A stretch of 15,060 bases of DNA from Oscillospiraceae bacterium (GCA_020024185.1 JAHHUD010000037.1:1-15060), one strand, 5' to 3'. Positions 7,612-14,941 are shown, numbered from the stretch's first letter. The notes: a model not told the origin generated them from the letters alone. Numbers and translations are program-made.

Positions 7612-9894
7612 ATGAAAAGTAATAGATTAAGAAAAGTCACAGCGTTTCTTATAACTGTTGCACTTATGGTGTCATCAATGGTTTCACCGGTTTATGCAGT
7701 AGAAAATACAAATAATACAAGAAAAGACGAGACAGTATATGTAAAAATGGACTTATCCGGTGAAATTGGTAAAGTTATTGTTTCAAATCAAATCAAAAAT
7801 ATCAAAAATGTTTCAGAAATTTCTGATATTTCAAACCTTACAGATATAGTAAATGTAAAAGGTGAGCAGCAGTTCACTCACAAAGGAGATGAGCTTATAT
7901 GGCAAAATGATGGTGATTCTTCAATTTGTTATCAAGGTTCTACACAGGAAAAGCTTCCAGTTGGTATGAAAATAAAATATGAACTAGACGGAAAAGAAGT
8001 TAAGCCGGAAGAACTTGAAGGAAAAACAGGGCATTTAAAACTTACATACAATTATGAAAATATGTCGGGCGCTGATGATAAATTTATGCCATTTGTTATG
8101 CTTACATCATTAATAATAGATGAAGAAAACTTTGATAATATTACTGTTGAAAATGGCAAAATTATTTCTGACGGTGACCGAGATATGATTATTGGATATG
8201 GTATTCCGGGTTTAAGAAAATATCTTGATTTAACAGATAATAAAAATTCAGAGGATTATATTGACATTCCTGAATATTTTGTGTTTGAAGCTGATATTGT
8301 TAACTATAAAGAAATAACAGCAATTACAATTGCAACAAATGAAATATTTAATGAATTTTCAATAGACAAAATAGATTCAGTTGATGACCTTAAAGCTTCC
8401 ATGAATGAGTTACAAAATGCATCAAATAAATTAGTTGACGGTTCTGGAAAATTAAAAGATGGGCTTAGCACATTATTAAGTTCATCTTATACACTCAAAG
8501 ATGGTGTAAATGCTCTTGTAAATGGTGGAAATGAACTTAGAAACGGTTCCGGAACACTTGTTCAAGGCACAGAAGTTTTATCAAATGGTGCAAAAAATCT
8601 TGCAGAAGGAACATCAAATCTTCAATCAGGTGCAGATAAACTTGTAGATGGTTCTGGTCAATTAGTATCAGGTGTAGGCAGTGTTAAAAAAGGCGCATCT
8701 GACTTAAACGGCGGTATAGACCAAATTATTGCCGGTGTTGAAGCAAATAAAGCACAAACAACACAAGGAATACAGATGCTTTCTGAGGCATCCGGAAAAG
8801 TTTTGGCTGGTATTCCAAAACTTGCAGAAGGTGCAGCAAACTTAAATGCCGGTGTTGATACAATGGCAGAAGGTCTTGGAAAAGCTACTGGTGGTGTTGG
8901 TGTGGCACAAGCAGGATTGCAGGGAATAAAACAAAGCGCAACAGAAATTATCAATCAAGCAACACAAACAACTGTGACAGACAATAAAGATGTAACTGTA
9001 AATGTGGATAATAGTCAAGAAAGAGATGCTGTTGCACAGGCTCTTAGAGATAATGGAATTGATGAAAATGTTATAAATGATATAGTTGCTAAAATACCAG
9101 ATAAAACAGTTTCTCAGACTGTTTCTGTAACCGTTAATTTGAACACAGACAATTCAGCAATTATAGCAAATGCTAAAAAAATTATTGGTACACAAGAAGC
9201 AATTAATCAAGGATTAACAGAACTTACAAAACAGCTATCTGGCGCACAAGCAATGTTACAAGAAGGCGGTCAGTTTAAAGACGGTATGAGCTTCCTTACT
9301 ATGCAATTAAGTGAGCAAGGTGAATTATATAAAGGTATGACACAAATAAACGGTGGTATAAATACACTTGCTTCTGGTCTTTCTTCTGGTATGGATACTA
9401 TTTCTGGTGCAATGAATACCTTGAAAGACGGAAACAATAAACTTATTGGTGGTTTGGACAGTATTGAAGCAGGAGCAAAAGGTTTAAATAATGGCAGTGC
9501 TCAACTTAAAGGTGGTATAACAGCGGTTAATGATGGTGCAAACAAACTTGCAGAAGGTTCAAAAAATCTTTATGATGGAGCTACTAAATTAAATAATGGT
9601 GCAAATGCTTTATCAAATGGACTTGGTTCATTGCAAAGTGGTTCAAATCAACTTCAAGACGGTGTTCAACAGTTATCAAATGGTTCACAAGAACTCAATG
9701 ACGGTATGATTAAGTTTAATCAAGATGGCATAAACAAACTTGTAAATCAGTTTGGTGGAGATATAGATAAACTTATAAATAAAGTAAATAAAATGCTTGA
9801 TAACTCAAAAGAATATAATAATTTCTCAGGTATTTCAGATAAAATGGATGGAGAAGTTAAATTCGTTTTTGTTACAAACAAGAATAATAAATAA
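7612..9894 (+). CDS. Secreted YhgE/Pip-like glycine-heptad repeat protein
   Basis: A 760-residue extracytoplasmic protein. Residues 1-29 form a signal peptide (basic start, hydrophobic core, likely cleavage after SPVYA). Residues 30-260 are a globular region of unknown fold. Then come two long repeat arrays of the type xxLxxGx. In the first, Gly recurs every seven residues from 277 to 375 at 14 of 15 positions (only 291 deviates). In the second, Gly occupies all 14 heptad positions from 607 to 698. The arrays are separated by a less regular stretch and an insert (about 455-515). This pattern is known from YhgE/Pip-type surface proteins and predicts a long helical rod. Unlike full YhgE/Pip proteins, no membrane helices follow. 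The C-terminus ends in a short MDGEVKFVFVT segment. AGAGG at 7599-7603 supports the start. Tight linkage to the MMPL gene suggests a periplasm-side or wall-spanning accessory to that exporter (inference). Confidence 0.88.
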   Translation: MKSNRLRKVTAFLITVALMVSSMVSPVYAVENTNNTRKDETVYVKMDLSGEIGKVIVSNQIKNIKNVSEISDISNLTDIVNVKGEQQFTHKGDELIWQNDGDSSICYQGSTQEKLPVGMKIKYELDGKEVKPEELEGKTGHLKLTYNYENMSGADDKFMPFVMLTSLIIDEENFDNITVENGKIISDGDRDMIIGYGIPGLRKYLDLTDNKNSEDYIDIPEYFVFEADIVNYKEITAITIATNEIFNEFSIDKIDSVDDLKASMNELQNASNKLVDGSGKLKDGLSTLLSSSYTLKDGVNALVNGGNELRNGSGTLVQGTEVLSNGAKNLAEGTSNLQSGADKLVDGSGQLVSGVGSVKKGASDLNGGIDQIIAGVEANKAQTTQGIQMLSEASGKVLAGIPKLAEGAANLNAGVDTMAEGLGKATGGVGVAQAGLQGIKQSATEIINQATQTTVTDNKDVTVNVDNSQERDAVAQALRDNGIDENVINDIVAKIPDKTVSQTVSVTVNLNTDNSAIIANAKKIIGTQEAINQGLTELTKQLSGAQAMLQEGGQFKDGMSFLTMQLSEQGELYKGMTQINGGINTLASGLSSGMDTISGAMNTLKDGNNKLIGGLDSIEAGAKGLNNGSAQLKGGITAVNDGANKLAEGSKNLYDGATKLNNGANALSNGLGSLQSGSNQLQDGVQQLSNGSQELNDGMIKFNQDGINKLVNQFGGDIDKLINKVNKMLDNSKEYNNFSGISDKMDGEVKFVFVTNKNNK

Positions 9895-9905
9895 TAAATA
9901 GTAAA

Positions 9906-9940
9906 TAAAAGACCTTGTCATTTATAGACAAGGTCTTTTA
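9906..9940. terminator. Bidirectional terminator between converging genes
   Basis: A perfect 14-bp stem (9906-9919 with 9927-9940, core AAAGACCTTGTC) closes a 7-base loop, with A-rich and T-rich flanks on either side. It serves the lipid cluster on the plus strand and the cation transporter on the minus strand. The minus-strand stop codon (9938-9940) lies inside the right arm. Confidence 0.85.
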
Positions 9941-10825
9941 TGGTGTTAAAATCAATTCGCAAGTGTAATTTTCAAATTCAGTTGAAATTTTTTGATTTAT
10001 TTTATCAGTGGTTATTTTTAAATCGTCTATCTTTAAATAATCATCATAAATTTCAAAATAAACAGCAATCCACATGTGACGTCCAGTTCTTGTTATATCA
10101 AAAAATACTGGATTAAAATTATTTTGACTCATTATATCTGTGCATATATCTTTTATTTTGTTTACAGTATCTTCATCAGGTGAAAACAAGAAAACATCTT
10201 TTATTGAATCCCAAAGCATTTTTATACTTTCCGGAAGCATAAATACCATAACGAGAACAGCAACAATTTGGTCAAAATAAGGTGATAAGAATGACAATGG
10301 AGTTTTTTCTATAAACATAGCAGAAAAAAATGCAAATGACATGCCTATACTGTATGCAATATCTAATTTCCAGCCTAAAAGCTCGGCATCAACAGTTGGT
10401 GAAGATACTGATTTGTTCATTTTTTTCATTACTAAAAATATAAATATGCTTATAAAACCTAAAAATAGCTGAAATGCCGAAATACTTGCTTCATTTATAG
10501 GGTTACCACCAGATAATGCAGATTTAATAATTTCAGCAGAAACACCCACCGTAACAGATAACATCATAAATACTTTAATTATTAAGAAAATGGACTCAAC
10601 TTGATAAAATCCGTAGGGATGCTTTTCTGATACTGGTTTGTGAAATAATGGAGTTAAAAACAAAATAAGTGCAATAAAAATAAGCTCTGAGGCGTCGTAC
10701 ACTGCGTCCATAAGAACTGACTGAGAATGACTGAATATTGCAAAGATAAATTCGACAATAGCAAATACTAAACCGGCTAAGAAAGATAGCCAAAGTATTT
10801 GCTTTTCTTTTTTTTCTTTTATCAT
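9938..10825 (-). CDS. Cation diffusion facilitator (CDF) family transporter
   Basis: A 295-residue membrane transporter of the CDF family, which exports divalent metals such as Zn2+, Mn2+ or Fe2+ by proton antiport. About six membrane helices precede a cytoplasmic C-terminal ferredoxin-like domain (from about residue 215). The TM2 metal site DxxxD is present (D40, D44 in LMDAVYDASE) and so is the loop signature HPYGFYQVE. The TM5 site, usually (H/D)xxxD, reads GWKLD: D155 is kept but the usual His or Asp is G151, which implies an altered site or a divergent subfamily. The ATG at 10825 is chosen because AGAAAGG (10835-10841) lies 9 bases upstream; a TTG start 21 bases earlier lacks a ribosome binding site. 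The gene sits beside the feo locus on the opposite strand, so a role in iron or manganese balance is possible, but the metal is not determined. Confidence 0.88.
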   Translation of the reverse strand: MIKEKKEKQILWLSFLAGLVFAIVEFIFAIFSHSQSVLMDAVYDASELIFIALILFLTPLFHKPVSEKHPYGFYQVESIFLIIKVFMMLSVTVGVSAEIIKSALSGGNPINEASISAFQLFLGFISIFIFLVMKKMNKSVSSPTVDAELLGWKLDIAYSIGMSFAFFSAMFIEKTPLSFLSPYFDQIVAVLVMVFMLPESIKMLWDSIKDVFLFSPDEDTVNKIKDICTDIMSQNNFNPVFFDITRTGRHMWIAVYFEIYDDYLKIDDLKITTDKINQKISTEFENYTCELILTP

Positions 10826-11067
10826 AAATAATAACCTTTCTGGCAAAATAATATTATCAAAAATTTAAATATTAATCAGTATATTTGTTAAAAGTAACAC
10901 TATAAATATATTAAATATAAAATAAAAAAAGTCAATATAAAAATTATAAGTAAAAAAGTAGAACTGTGTTAACTGAATTAAATTTGTAAGATAATATAAA
11001 TTACTAATGTGCGTATTGAAATAAATAAGATATTATAAAATAAATTAATATTTAAATAAAAAAACTA
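10826..11067. other. Gene-free spacer between divergent CDF and feo genes
   Basis: About 240 bases of AT-rich DNA with no open frame of note. It must contain the promoter of the minus-strand transporter, but I see no convincing -35/-10 pair there. The CDF ribosome binding site (AGAAAGG on the minus strand) is at 10835-10841. Confidence 0.5.
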
Positions 11068-11096
11068 TTGACAAATTGTGTTTTTAGATGTAAACT
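11068..11096 (+). promoter_or_regulatory. Promoter of feoA
   Basis: A perfect TTGACA (11068-11073) is followed by a 17-base spacer and TAAACT (11091-11096), a moderate -10 box. The start of transcription would be about 11103, immediately before the iron-box-like operator at 11107-11126. Confidence 0.55.
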
Positions 11097-11106
11097 ACAT
11101 ATGTAA

Positions 11107-11126
11107 AGGTTAGCTAGTGCTAACCT
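11107..11126. promoter_or_regulatory. DtxR/IdeR-like iron box 1 (feoA)
   Basis: AGGTTAGC (11107-11114) and GCTAACCT (11119-11126) are perfect complements around TAGT. The half-site closely resembles the TTAGGTTAGC half of the DtxR/IdeR consensus. Its place at the predicted transcription start fits Fe(II)-dependent repression of feo. No regulator of this family is encoded in the window. Confidence 0.7.
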
Positions 11127-11174
11127 AATAAAGATTATATATCATAAGTCTTGTTTAATCAAGCAAATATTCTT

Positions 11175-11182
11175 AAGGAGGG
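11175..11182 (+). promoter_or_regulatory. Ribosome binding site fixing the feoA start
   Basis: AAGGAGGG, a near-perfect Shine-Dalgarno sequence, lies a few bases before the ATG at 11187. This rules out an in-frame ATG at 11151, which would add 12 atypical residues. Confidence 0.85.
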
Positions 11183-11186
11183 AAAC

Positions 11187-11399
11187 ATGAATTTAGTTGA
11201 TGCAAATGTTGGCCAAGAGTATATTGTTAAAGATATATTTACTGATGATGAAGAATTAAATGCGTTTCTTTTTTCTTTGGGATGCTATAGTGGAGAACCA
11301 ATCACAGTTGTATCACATTTAAAAAATAGTTGTGTTGTTTCCATTAAAGATGGAAGATATAATATTGATAATGAATTAGCAAAAGCTATTCAAATTTAA
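11187..11399 (+). CDS. feoA: FeoA, ferrous iron transport accessory protein
   Basis: A 70-residue cytoplasmic protein with the small SH3-like FeoA fold. FeoA is required with FeoB for Fe(II) uptake and is thought to act on the FeoB G-domain or on assembly of the transporter. The segment FLFSLGCYSGEPITVVSHLKN followed by SIKDGRYNIDNELAKAI is typical of clostridial FeoA. The length is normal for the family. It is separated from feoB by 174 bp that contain a weak terminator, another hairpin and two further iron-box-like repeats, so the two genes may be partly uncoupled in expression. Confidence 0.93.
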   Translation: MNLVDANVGQEYIVKDIFTDDEELNAFLFSLGCYSGEPITVVSHLKNSCVVSIKDGRYNIDNELAKAIQI

Positions 11400-11429
11400 A
11401 AAATAGTTGATTTATTCACTATTTTTTTT
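11398..11429 (+). terminator. Weak terminator after feoA
   Basis: A 10-bp AT-rich stem (11398-11407 with 11418-11427, core AAATAGT / ACTATTT) with a 10-base loop runs straight into eight T residues (11422-11429). The stem is weak, so partial read-through into feoB is likely. Confidence 0.5.
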
Positions 11430-11437
11430 ACAGCTAA

Positions 11438-11453
11438 GTTAGCCAAGACTAAC
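11438..11453. promoter_or_regulatory. DtxR/IdeR-like iron box 2 (feoA-feoB gap)
   Basis: GTTAGC (11438-11443), CAAG and ACTAAC (11448-11453) match the layout of box 1 with one mismatch between the arms. An overlapping GCTAA-G-TTAGC palindrome (11433-11443) extends it on the left. It lies between the feoA terminator and the next hairpin. Confidence 0.5.
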
Positions 11454-11471
11454 AATACGAATTTGTGTAAT

Positions 11472-11505
11472 ACAGAAATGTTTGTTTATAATCATTTCTG
11501 TTTTT
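11472..11505 (+). terminator. Hairpin with T run in the feoA-feoB gap
   Basis: ACAGAAATG (11472-11480) and CATTTCTGT (11493-11501) form a 9-bp stem with a 12-base loop followed by TTTTT (11501-11505). It has the form of a weak terminator and could attenuate read-through from feoA. The same bases overlap the candidate feoB promoter, so both uses cannot be assumed. Confidence 0.4.
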
Positions 11506-11510
11506 ATAAA
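11482..11510 (+). promoter_or_regulatory. Candidate separate promoter of feoB
   Basis: TTGTTT (11482-11487), a 17-base spacer and TATAAA (11505-11510) form a moderate sigma-A-like promoter. Box 3 follows at 11518-11533, over the predicted start point, the same geometry as at feoA. Confidence 0.4.
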
Positions 11511-11517
11511 TATAAAA

Positions 11518-11533
11518 GTTAGCATAAGCTAAT
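11518..11533. promoter_or_regulatory. DtxR/IdeR-like iron box 3 (feoB)
   Basis: GTTAGC (11518-11523), ATAA and GCTAAT (11528-11533) repeat the design of boxes 1 and 2, with TTAGC/GCTAA as perfect complementary arms. It lies about 40 bases upstream of the feoB start codon, directly after a candidate -10 box. Confidence 0.6.
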
Positions 11534-11573
11534 TATAAAATTATATTTTTATTAAGAGAATAGGAGTATATAC

Positions 11574-13559
11574 ATGAGAATTGCTTTAACAGGTAACCCT
11601 AATAGCGGTAAGACGACAACATACAACGCTATTACAGGTAAAAATGAACATGTTGGTAACTGGGCTGGTGTTACAGTTGATAAAAAAGAAAGCCCAATTA
11701 AAAAGAGCCTTTGTAGTACAAATATAGAACTTATTGCAGTTGACCTTCCGGGTGCATACTCAATGTCACCATTTACATCAGAAGAAAGCATAACAAGCAG
11801 TTATGTTAAAAATGAAAAACCTGATGTAATTATCAATATCGTTGATGCAACAAATTTAAGCAGAAGTTTATTTTTTACAACACAGTTATTGGAACTTAAT
11901 ATTCCGGTTGTTGTTGCACTTAACAAAAGTGATATTAATGAAAAGAAAGACACTGAAATCAATGTAGAACTTTTGTCACAAAAACTTGGTTGCCCAGTTG
12001 TAAAAACAGTTTCTGTTTCTTCTGGCGATAATGGGCTTAAGAAACTTATTGATAAAGTTGTTGAATCAAACGGCAAAGGTCAAAAAGCTCCTTATGTTCA
12101 AGGTAACATTGATTTGACAAGTAAAGAGGCTGTTGAAGCAGCAGACAGAAAACGTTTTGATTTTGTAAATAAAATTGTTAAAGAAGTTGAAACTCGTAAA
12201 GTTTTGACAAAAGAAAAAAATAAACAAGATAAAGTTGATGAATTCCTTACAAATAAATGGCTTGGTATTCCAATATTTGCTGTCGTAATGTTTTTAGTAT
12301 TTGATATTTCACAGTCAACAGTTGGCCCTATGCTTGCTGATTTACTTGTTGGTTGGATTGAAAGCTTCAAAGAATATGTTGCAGGATTGGTAGTAAATGC
12401 GTCTCCATTTATGCAGTCACTTCTTGTTGAAGGTATCATCGGTGGTGTTGGTGCTGTTGTAGGTTTCTTGCCACTTGTTATGGTAATGTATTTCCTTATT
12501 GCTTTGCTTGAAGACTGTGGTTATATGGCAAGAGTAAGTGTTGTTATGGACCCAATCTTTAAAAGAGTAGGGTTATCTGGTAAATCAATTATTCCAATGG
12601 TAATTGGTACAGGTTGTGCAATTCCTGGTGTTATGGCTTGTCGTACAATCCGTAATGAAAGAGAACGCAGAGCAACAGCTATGCTTACACCATTTATGCC
12701 ATGTGGTGCAAAACTTCCGGTTATTGCACTTTTCTCAGGTGCATTTTTTGCTAATGCAAGCTGGGTTGGTACATTGATGTACTTTGCAGGTATTCTTCTT
12801 ATCTTTATCGGAGCATTACTTATTAGACAAATCACAGGTAGCAAATACAGAAAATCATTCTTTATTATGGAATTACCTGAATATAAAGTTCCAAGTCTTA
12901 AAAGAGCATTTATTTCAATGCTTTCAAGAGGTAAAGCATATATTATAAAAGCTGGTACAATTATCCTTGTATGTAACGCAGTAGTTCAAATTATGCAAGC
13001 ATTTACATGGAATTTACAACCAGTAGAAGAAGGTATGGAAAGCACATCTATACTTGCTTCAATTGCAACTCCATTTGCAGTTCTTCTTATCCCAGTTGGT
13101 TTTGGTGTATGGCAACTTGCAGCAGCAGCTATAACAGGATTTATTGCAAAAGAAAATGTTGTTGGCACATTGGCTGTTGTTTACGGACTTACAAACTTTA
13201 TTAACGAAGACTTTGAATTAGTTGGTGGTGCAACCGAAGTTGCAGTTGCATTGGGACTTACAAAAGTTGCAGCACTTGCTTACCTTATGTTTAATCTGTT
13301 CACACCTCCTTGCTTTGCCGCAATTGGTGCTATGAACAGTGAAATTCAAGATAAAAAATGGCTCTTTGGTGGTGTTGCACTACAATTGGGAACAGGTTAT
13401 ACAGTTTCATTCTTGGTATATCAAATTGGTACACTTATAACAACAGGTTCTCTTGGAAATGGGTTCATACCAGGTCTTATAGCAGTAGCAGCAATGATTG
13501 GTGTTGTTGTATACCTTAGCATAAATTCAAAGAAAAAATTAAAACAGAATATACTATAA
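11574..13559 (+). CDS. feoB: FeoB, ferrous iron transporter with G-protein domain
   Basis: The main Fe(II) importer of the cell membrane, 661 residues. The N-terminal G domain has G1 GNPNSGKT (7-14), the conserved GNWAGVTVDKKE with the switch Thr (28-39), G3 DLPGAYSM (57-64) and G4 NKSD (117-120), followed by a helical spacer that acts on nucleotide exchange. The membrane part (from about residue 225) holds the gate motifs. GTGCAIPGVMACRT corresponds to the E. coli GCNVPAVMATR region, and MPCGAKLPVIALF to the second gate, so the characteristic Cys of both is retained. At 661 residues it is shorter than the 773-residue E. coli protein, as is common in Clostridia. TAGGAG precedes the ATG. It is co-transcribed with the Cys-rich protein 23 bp downstream and probably repressed by iron through the upstream boxes. 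Confidence 0.97.
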   Translation: MRIALTGNPNSGKTTTYNAITGKNEHVGNWAGVTVDKKESPIKKSLCSTNIELIAVDLPGAYSMSPFTSEESITSSYVKNEKPDVIINIVDATNLSRSLFFTTQLLELNIPVVVALNKSDINEKKDTEINVELLSQKLGCPVVKTVSVSSGDNGLKKLIDKVVESNGKGQKAPYVQGNIDLTSKEAVEAADRKRFDFVNKIVKEVETRKVLTKEKNKQDKVDEFLTNKWLGIPIFAVVMFLVFDISQSTVGPMLADLLVGWIESFKEYVAGLVVNASPFMQSLLVEGIIGGVGAVVGFLPLVMVMYFLIALLEDCGYMARVSVVMDPIFKRVGLSGKSIIPMVIGTGCAIPGVMACRTIRNERERRATAMLTPFMPCGAKLPVIALFSGAFFANASWVGTLMYFAGILLIFIGALLIRQITGSKYRKSFFIMELPEYKVPSLKRAFISMLSRGKAYIIKAGTIILVCNAVVQIMQAFTWNLQPVEEGMESTSILASIATPFAVLLIPVGFGVWQLAAAAITGFIAKENVVGTLAVVYGLTNFINEDFELVGGATEVAVALGLTKVAALAYLMFNLFTPPCFAAIGAMNSEIQDKKWLFGGVALQLGTGYTVSFLVYQIGTLITTGSLGNGFIPGLIAVAAMIGVVVYLSINSKKKLKQNIL

Positions 13560-13582
13560 AATAATTTATAAGGAGTATCATT

Positions 13583-13807
13583 ATGACAGATTTAATAATT
13601 GCTGTAATTATTATTGTGATACTTGGTTTAGCAATTACGTATGTAGTAAAAGCAAAAAAGAGCGGTGCAAAATGTATTGGCTGTCCATCCGCAGGCAATT
13701 GTTCATCGCATAATAAACAGAGTAGTTGCCATTGTGGTTGCCCATCAGCTGAAAATTATGAATATAATGAATGTGGTTGTAACTGCAATGATAACAGCAA
13801 TAAATAA
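13583..13807 (+). CDS. FeoB-associated Cys-rich membrane protein
   Basis: A 74-residue protein with one N-terminal membrane helix (about residues 3-22), a basic KAKKSG stop and a Cys-rich tail. The signature KCIGCPSAGNC just after the helix is that of the small 'FeoB-associated Cys-rich membrane protein' family commonly found after clostridial feoB. Nine Cys are present (31, 34, 40, 49, 51, 53, 64, 66, 68). GCPSA occurs twice (33-37 and 52-56), which suggests a duplicated metal-binding module and a longer tail than the minimal family member. AAGGAG precedes the ATG. The role is unproven; it is proposed to resemble the FeoC function or to bind iron near FeoB. Confidence 0.9.
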   Translation: MTDLIIAVIIIVILGLAITYVVKAKKSGAKCIGCPSAGNCSSHNKQSSCHCGCPSAENYEYNECGCNCNDNSNK

Positions 13808-13859
13808 TAAAGCCACATTATTTATAATAAATAGATTCTCATTTTATCCCCGTGTATCA

Positions 13860-13890
13860 AAAAAGGCAGAAATAAAATTTCTGCCTTTTT
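13860..13890 (+). terminator. Terminator of the feo operon
   Basis: A perfect 14-bp stem (13860-13873 with 13877-13890, core AAGGCAGAAAT) with a 3-base loop ends in TTTTT. Its A-rich left arm would also allow action on the opposite strand. Confidence 0.85.
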
Positions 13891-13928
13891 GATTTATATA
13901 AACTTATTTTGTGCCAAATTATGATATA

Positions 13929-13959
13929 AAAAAGTCCACTTTTTATAAGTGGACTTTTT
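13929..13959. terminator. Second terminator, serving the minus-strand lipoprotein gene
   Basis: A perfect 13-bp stem (13929-13941 with 13947-13959, core AAGTCCACTT) with a 5-base loop is flanked by A and T tracts. It lies 10 bases beyond the stop of the minus-strand gene and, on that strand, ends in a T run. It would also back up the feo terminator. Confidence 0.85.
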
Positions 13960-13969
13960 AGTCAGATAA

Positions 13970-14941
13970 TTATTTGCCAACTTTAGAGAGAGCATCTTGA
14001 ACAGCTGCCATAATAGCTTTACTTGATACAGTTGCACCGGAAGCAACATCTATTTCTGTTGACTGAGATTCTATAATAGCACTTGGGATACTTTCAAATG
14101 CTTTTGTACCAATACCTGGAGTTTCATTGTGGGAAAGAACATCAATTTTGGAGATTTTATTTCCATCCATAGTAACTTTAACTTTAACAGGTCCGCCGTA
14201 ACCTTCAGCTTCACCGATATATTCGTTTGGACCTAATGTGCTTTCCAAATCTTCTTCAGGTTTAACTTCAGCTTTGGCAAAACCATAATGAATATTTAAA
14301 AGTTCAATTGTTTTACGTGCAACGTCACCACTTAAACCACCACAACGGCGTTTACGTATAGGGTCTTTTCGTTCAACATTAGCAGTTTCCATATATTTTG
14401 TAACAGATATATCACAGTTAACAGAATTTGCAACTGTTTTTACACCACTTGTTCCTTCTGGCTCATAAATAGGCAATTCAGTATTACAATACCATTTAAA
14501 TAACTCAGAAACAATTTTTCTTGAATCATCAGGAGCACAACATAGACCGATAACTCCCACAGCTCCACCTAAAGCACCACATAAAGAGCCTACACCATAA
14601 CCTTCTTTACCATTTGCAAACATTTCTGGTGGAATAACAGTGTATGGATAGCCAACTTTATCACCTAATTCAGTAAGCAATCCTTTGGCAACACCATAGC
14701 AACAACCATTTTCAAAATATCCTTCATAAGCAATTTTTTCTGCGTTATCTGCATTAAGTTCCTTGTATATGTAAGGATGAGTAGGAATTTCAGTGTTTGC
14801 AACTTCAGAATTATTTGGTATTTCACTATCAATAGCTTTTGAGCATCCACTTAACATAGCAGTTGTGCCAAATAATGCAGCACTGCCTAATAATATAGAT
14901 GATTTCTTTAAGAAATCACGACGGGATTCAATTGTAGACAT
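13970..14941 (-). CDS. Tat-exported lipoprotein, C_GCAxxG_C_C plus FMN-binding domain
   Basis: A 323-residue predicted surface redox lipoprotein. A twin-arginine signal (SRRDFLKK, residues 6-13) is followed by a hydrophobic stretch and the lipobox LSGC with the lipidated Cys at 33. Residues about 70-220 match the C_GCAxxG_C_C redox family: NGCCYG (C80, C81), GSLCGALGGAVGVIGLCC (C121, C134, C135), then C152, C176 in NCDISVTKYM and C200 in KRRCGGLS. Residues about 240-320 form an FMN_bind domain whose DVASGATVSS carries the Thr (T304) that ApbE-type transferases link covalently to FMN. No apbE is in the window. The start is the ATG at 14941 with AAGGAG 9 bases upstream; a longer frame to 15004 lacks a ribosome binding site and would precede the Tat signal with an AT-encoded tail. 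Tat export suggests folding or cofactor loading before secretion. An electron-transfer role outside the membrane is inferred. Confidence 0.9.
   Translation of the reverse strand: MSTIESRRDFLKKSSILLGSAALFGTTAMLSGCSKAIDSEIPNNSEVANTEIPTHPYIYKELNADNAEKIAYEGYFENGCCYGVAKGLLTELGDKVGYPYTVIPPEMFANGKEGYGVGSLCGALGGAVGVIGLCCAPDDSRKIVSELFKWYCNTELPIYEPEGTSGVKTVANSVNCDISVTKYMETANVERKDPIRKRRCGGLSGDVARKTIELLNIHYGFAKAEVKPEEDLESTLGPNEYIGEAEGYGGPVKVKVTMDGNKISKIDVLSHNETPGIGTKAFESIPSAIIESQSTEIDVASGATVSSKAIMAAVQDALSKVGK

Noticed and set aside
8658..8954. Antisense open frame of 98 codons
   Set aside because: It is a by-product of the glycine-rich repeat coding on the opposite strand, with no ribosome binding site and no recognisable motif.
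7612..9894. CRISPR-like or DNA tandem repeat array in the heptad region
   Set aside because: The repetition is at protein level (Gly every seven residues). The DNA copies differ and there are no constant repeats with spacers.
13665..13892. Alternative frame overlapping the Cys-rich protein gene
   Set aside because: It lacks a ribosome binding site and ends inside the feo terminator. The other frame has the family Cys motif and a membrane helix.
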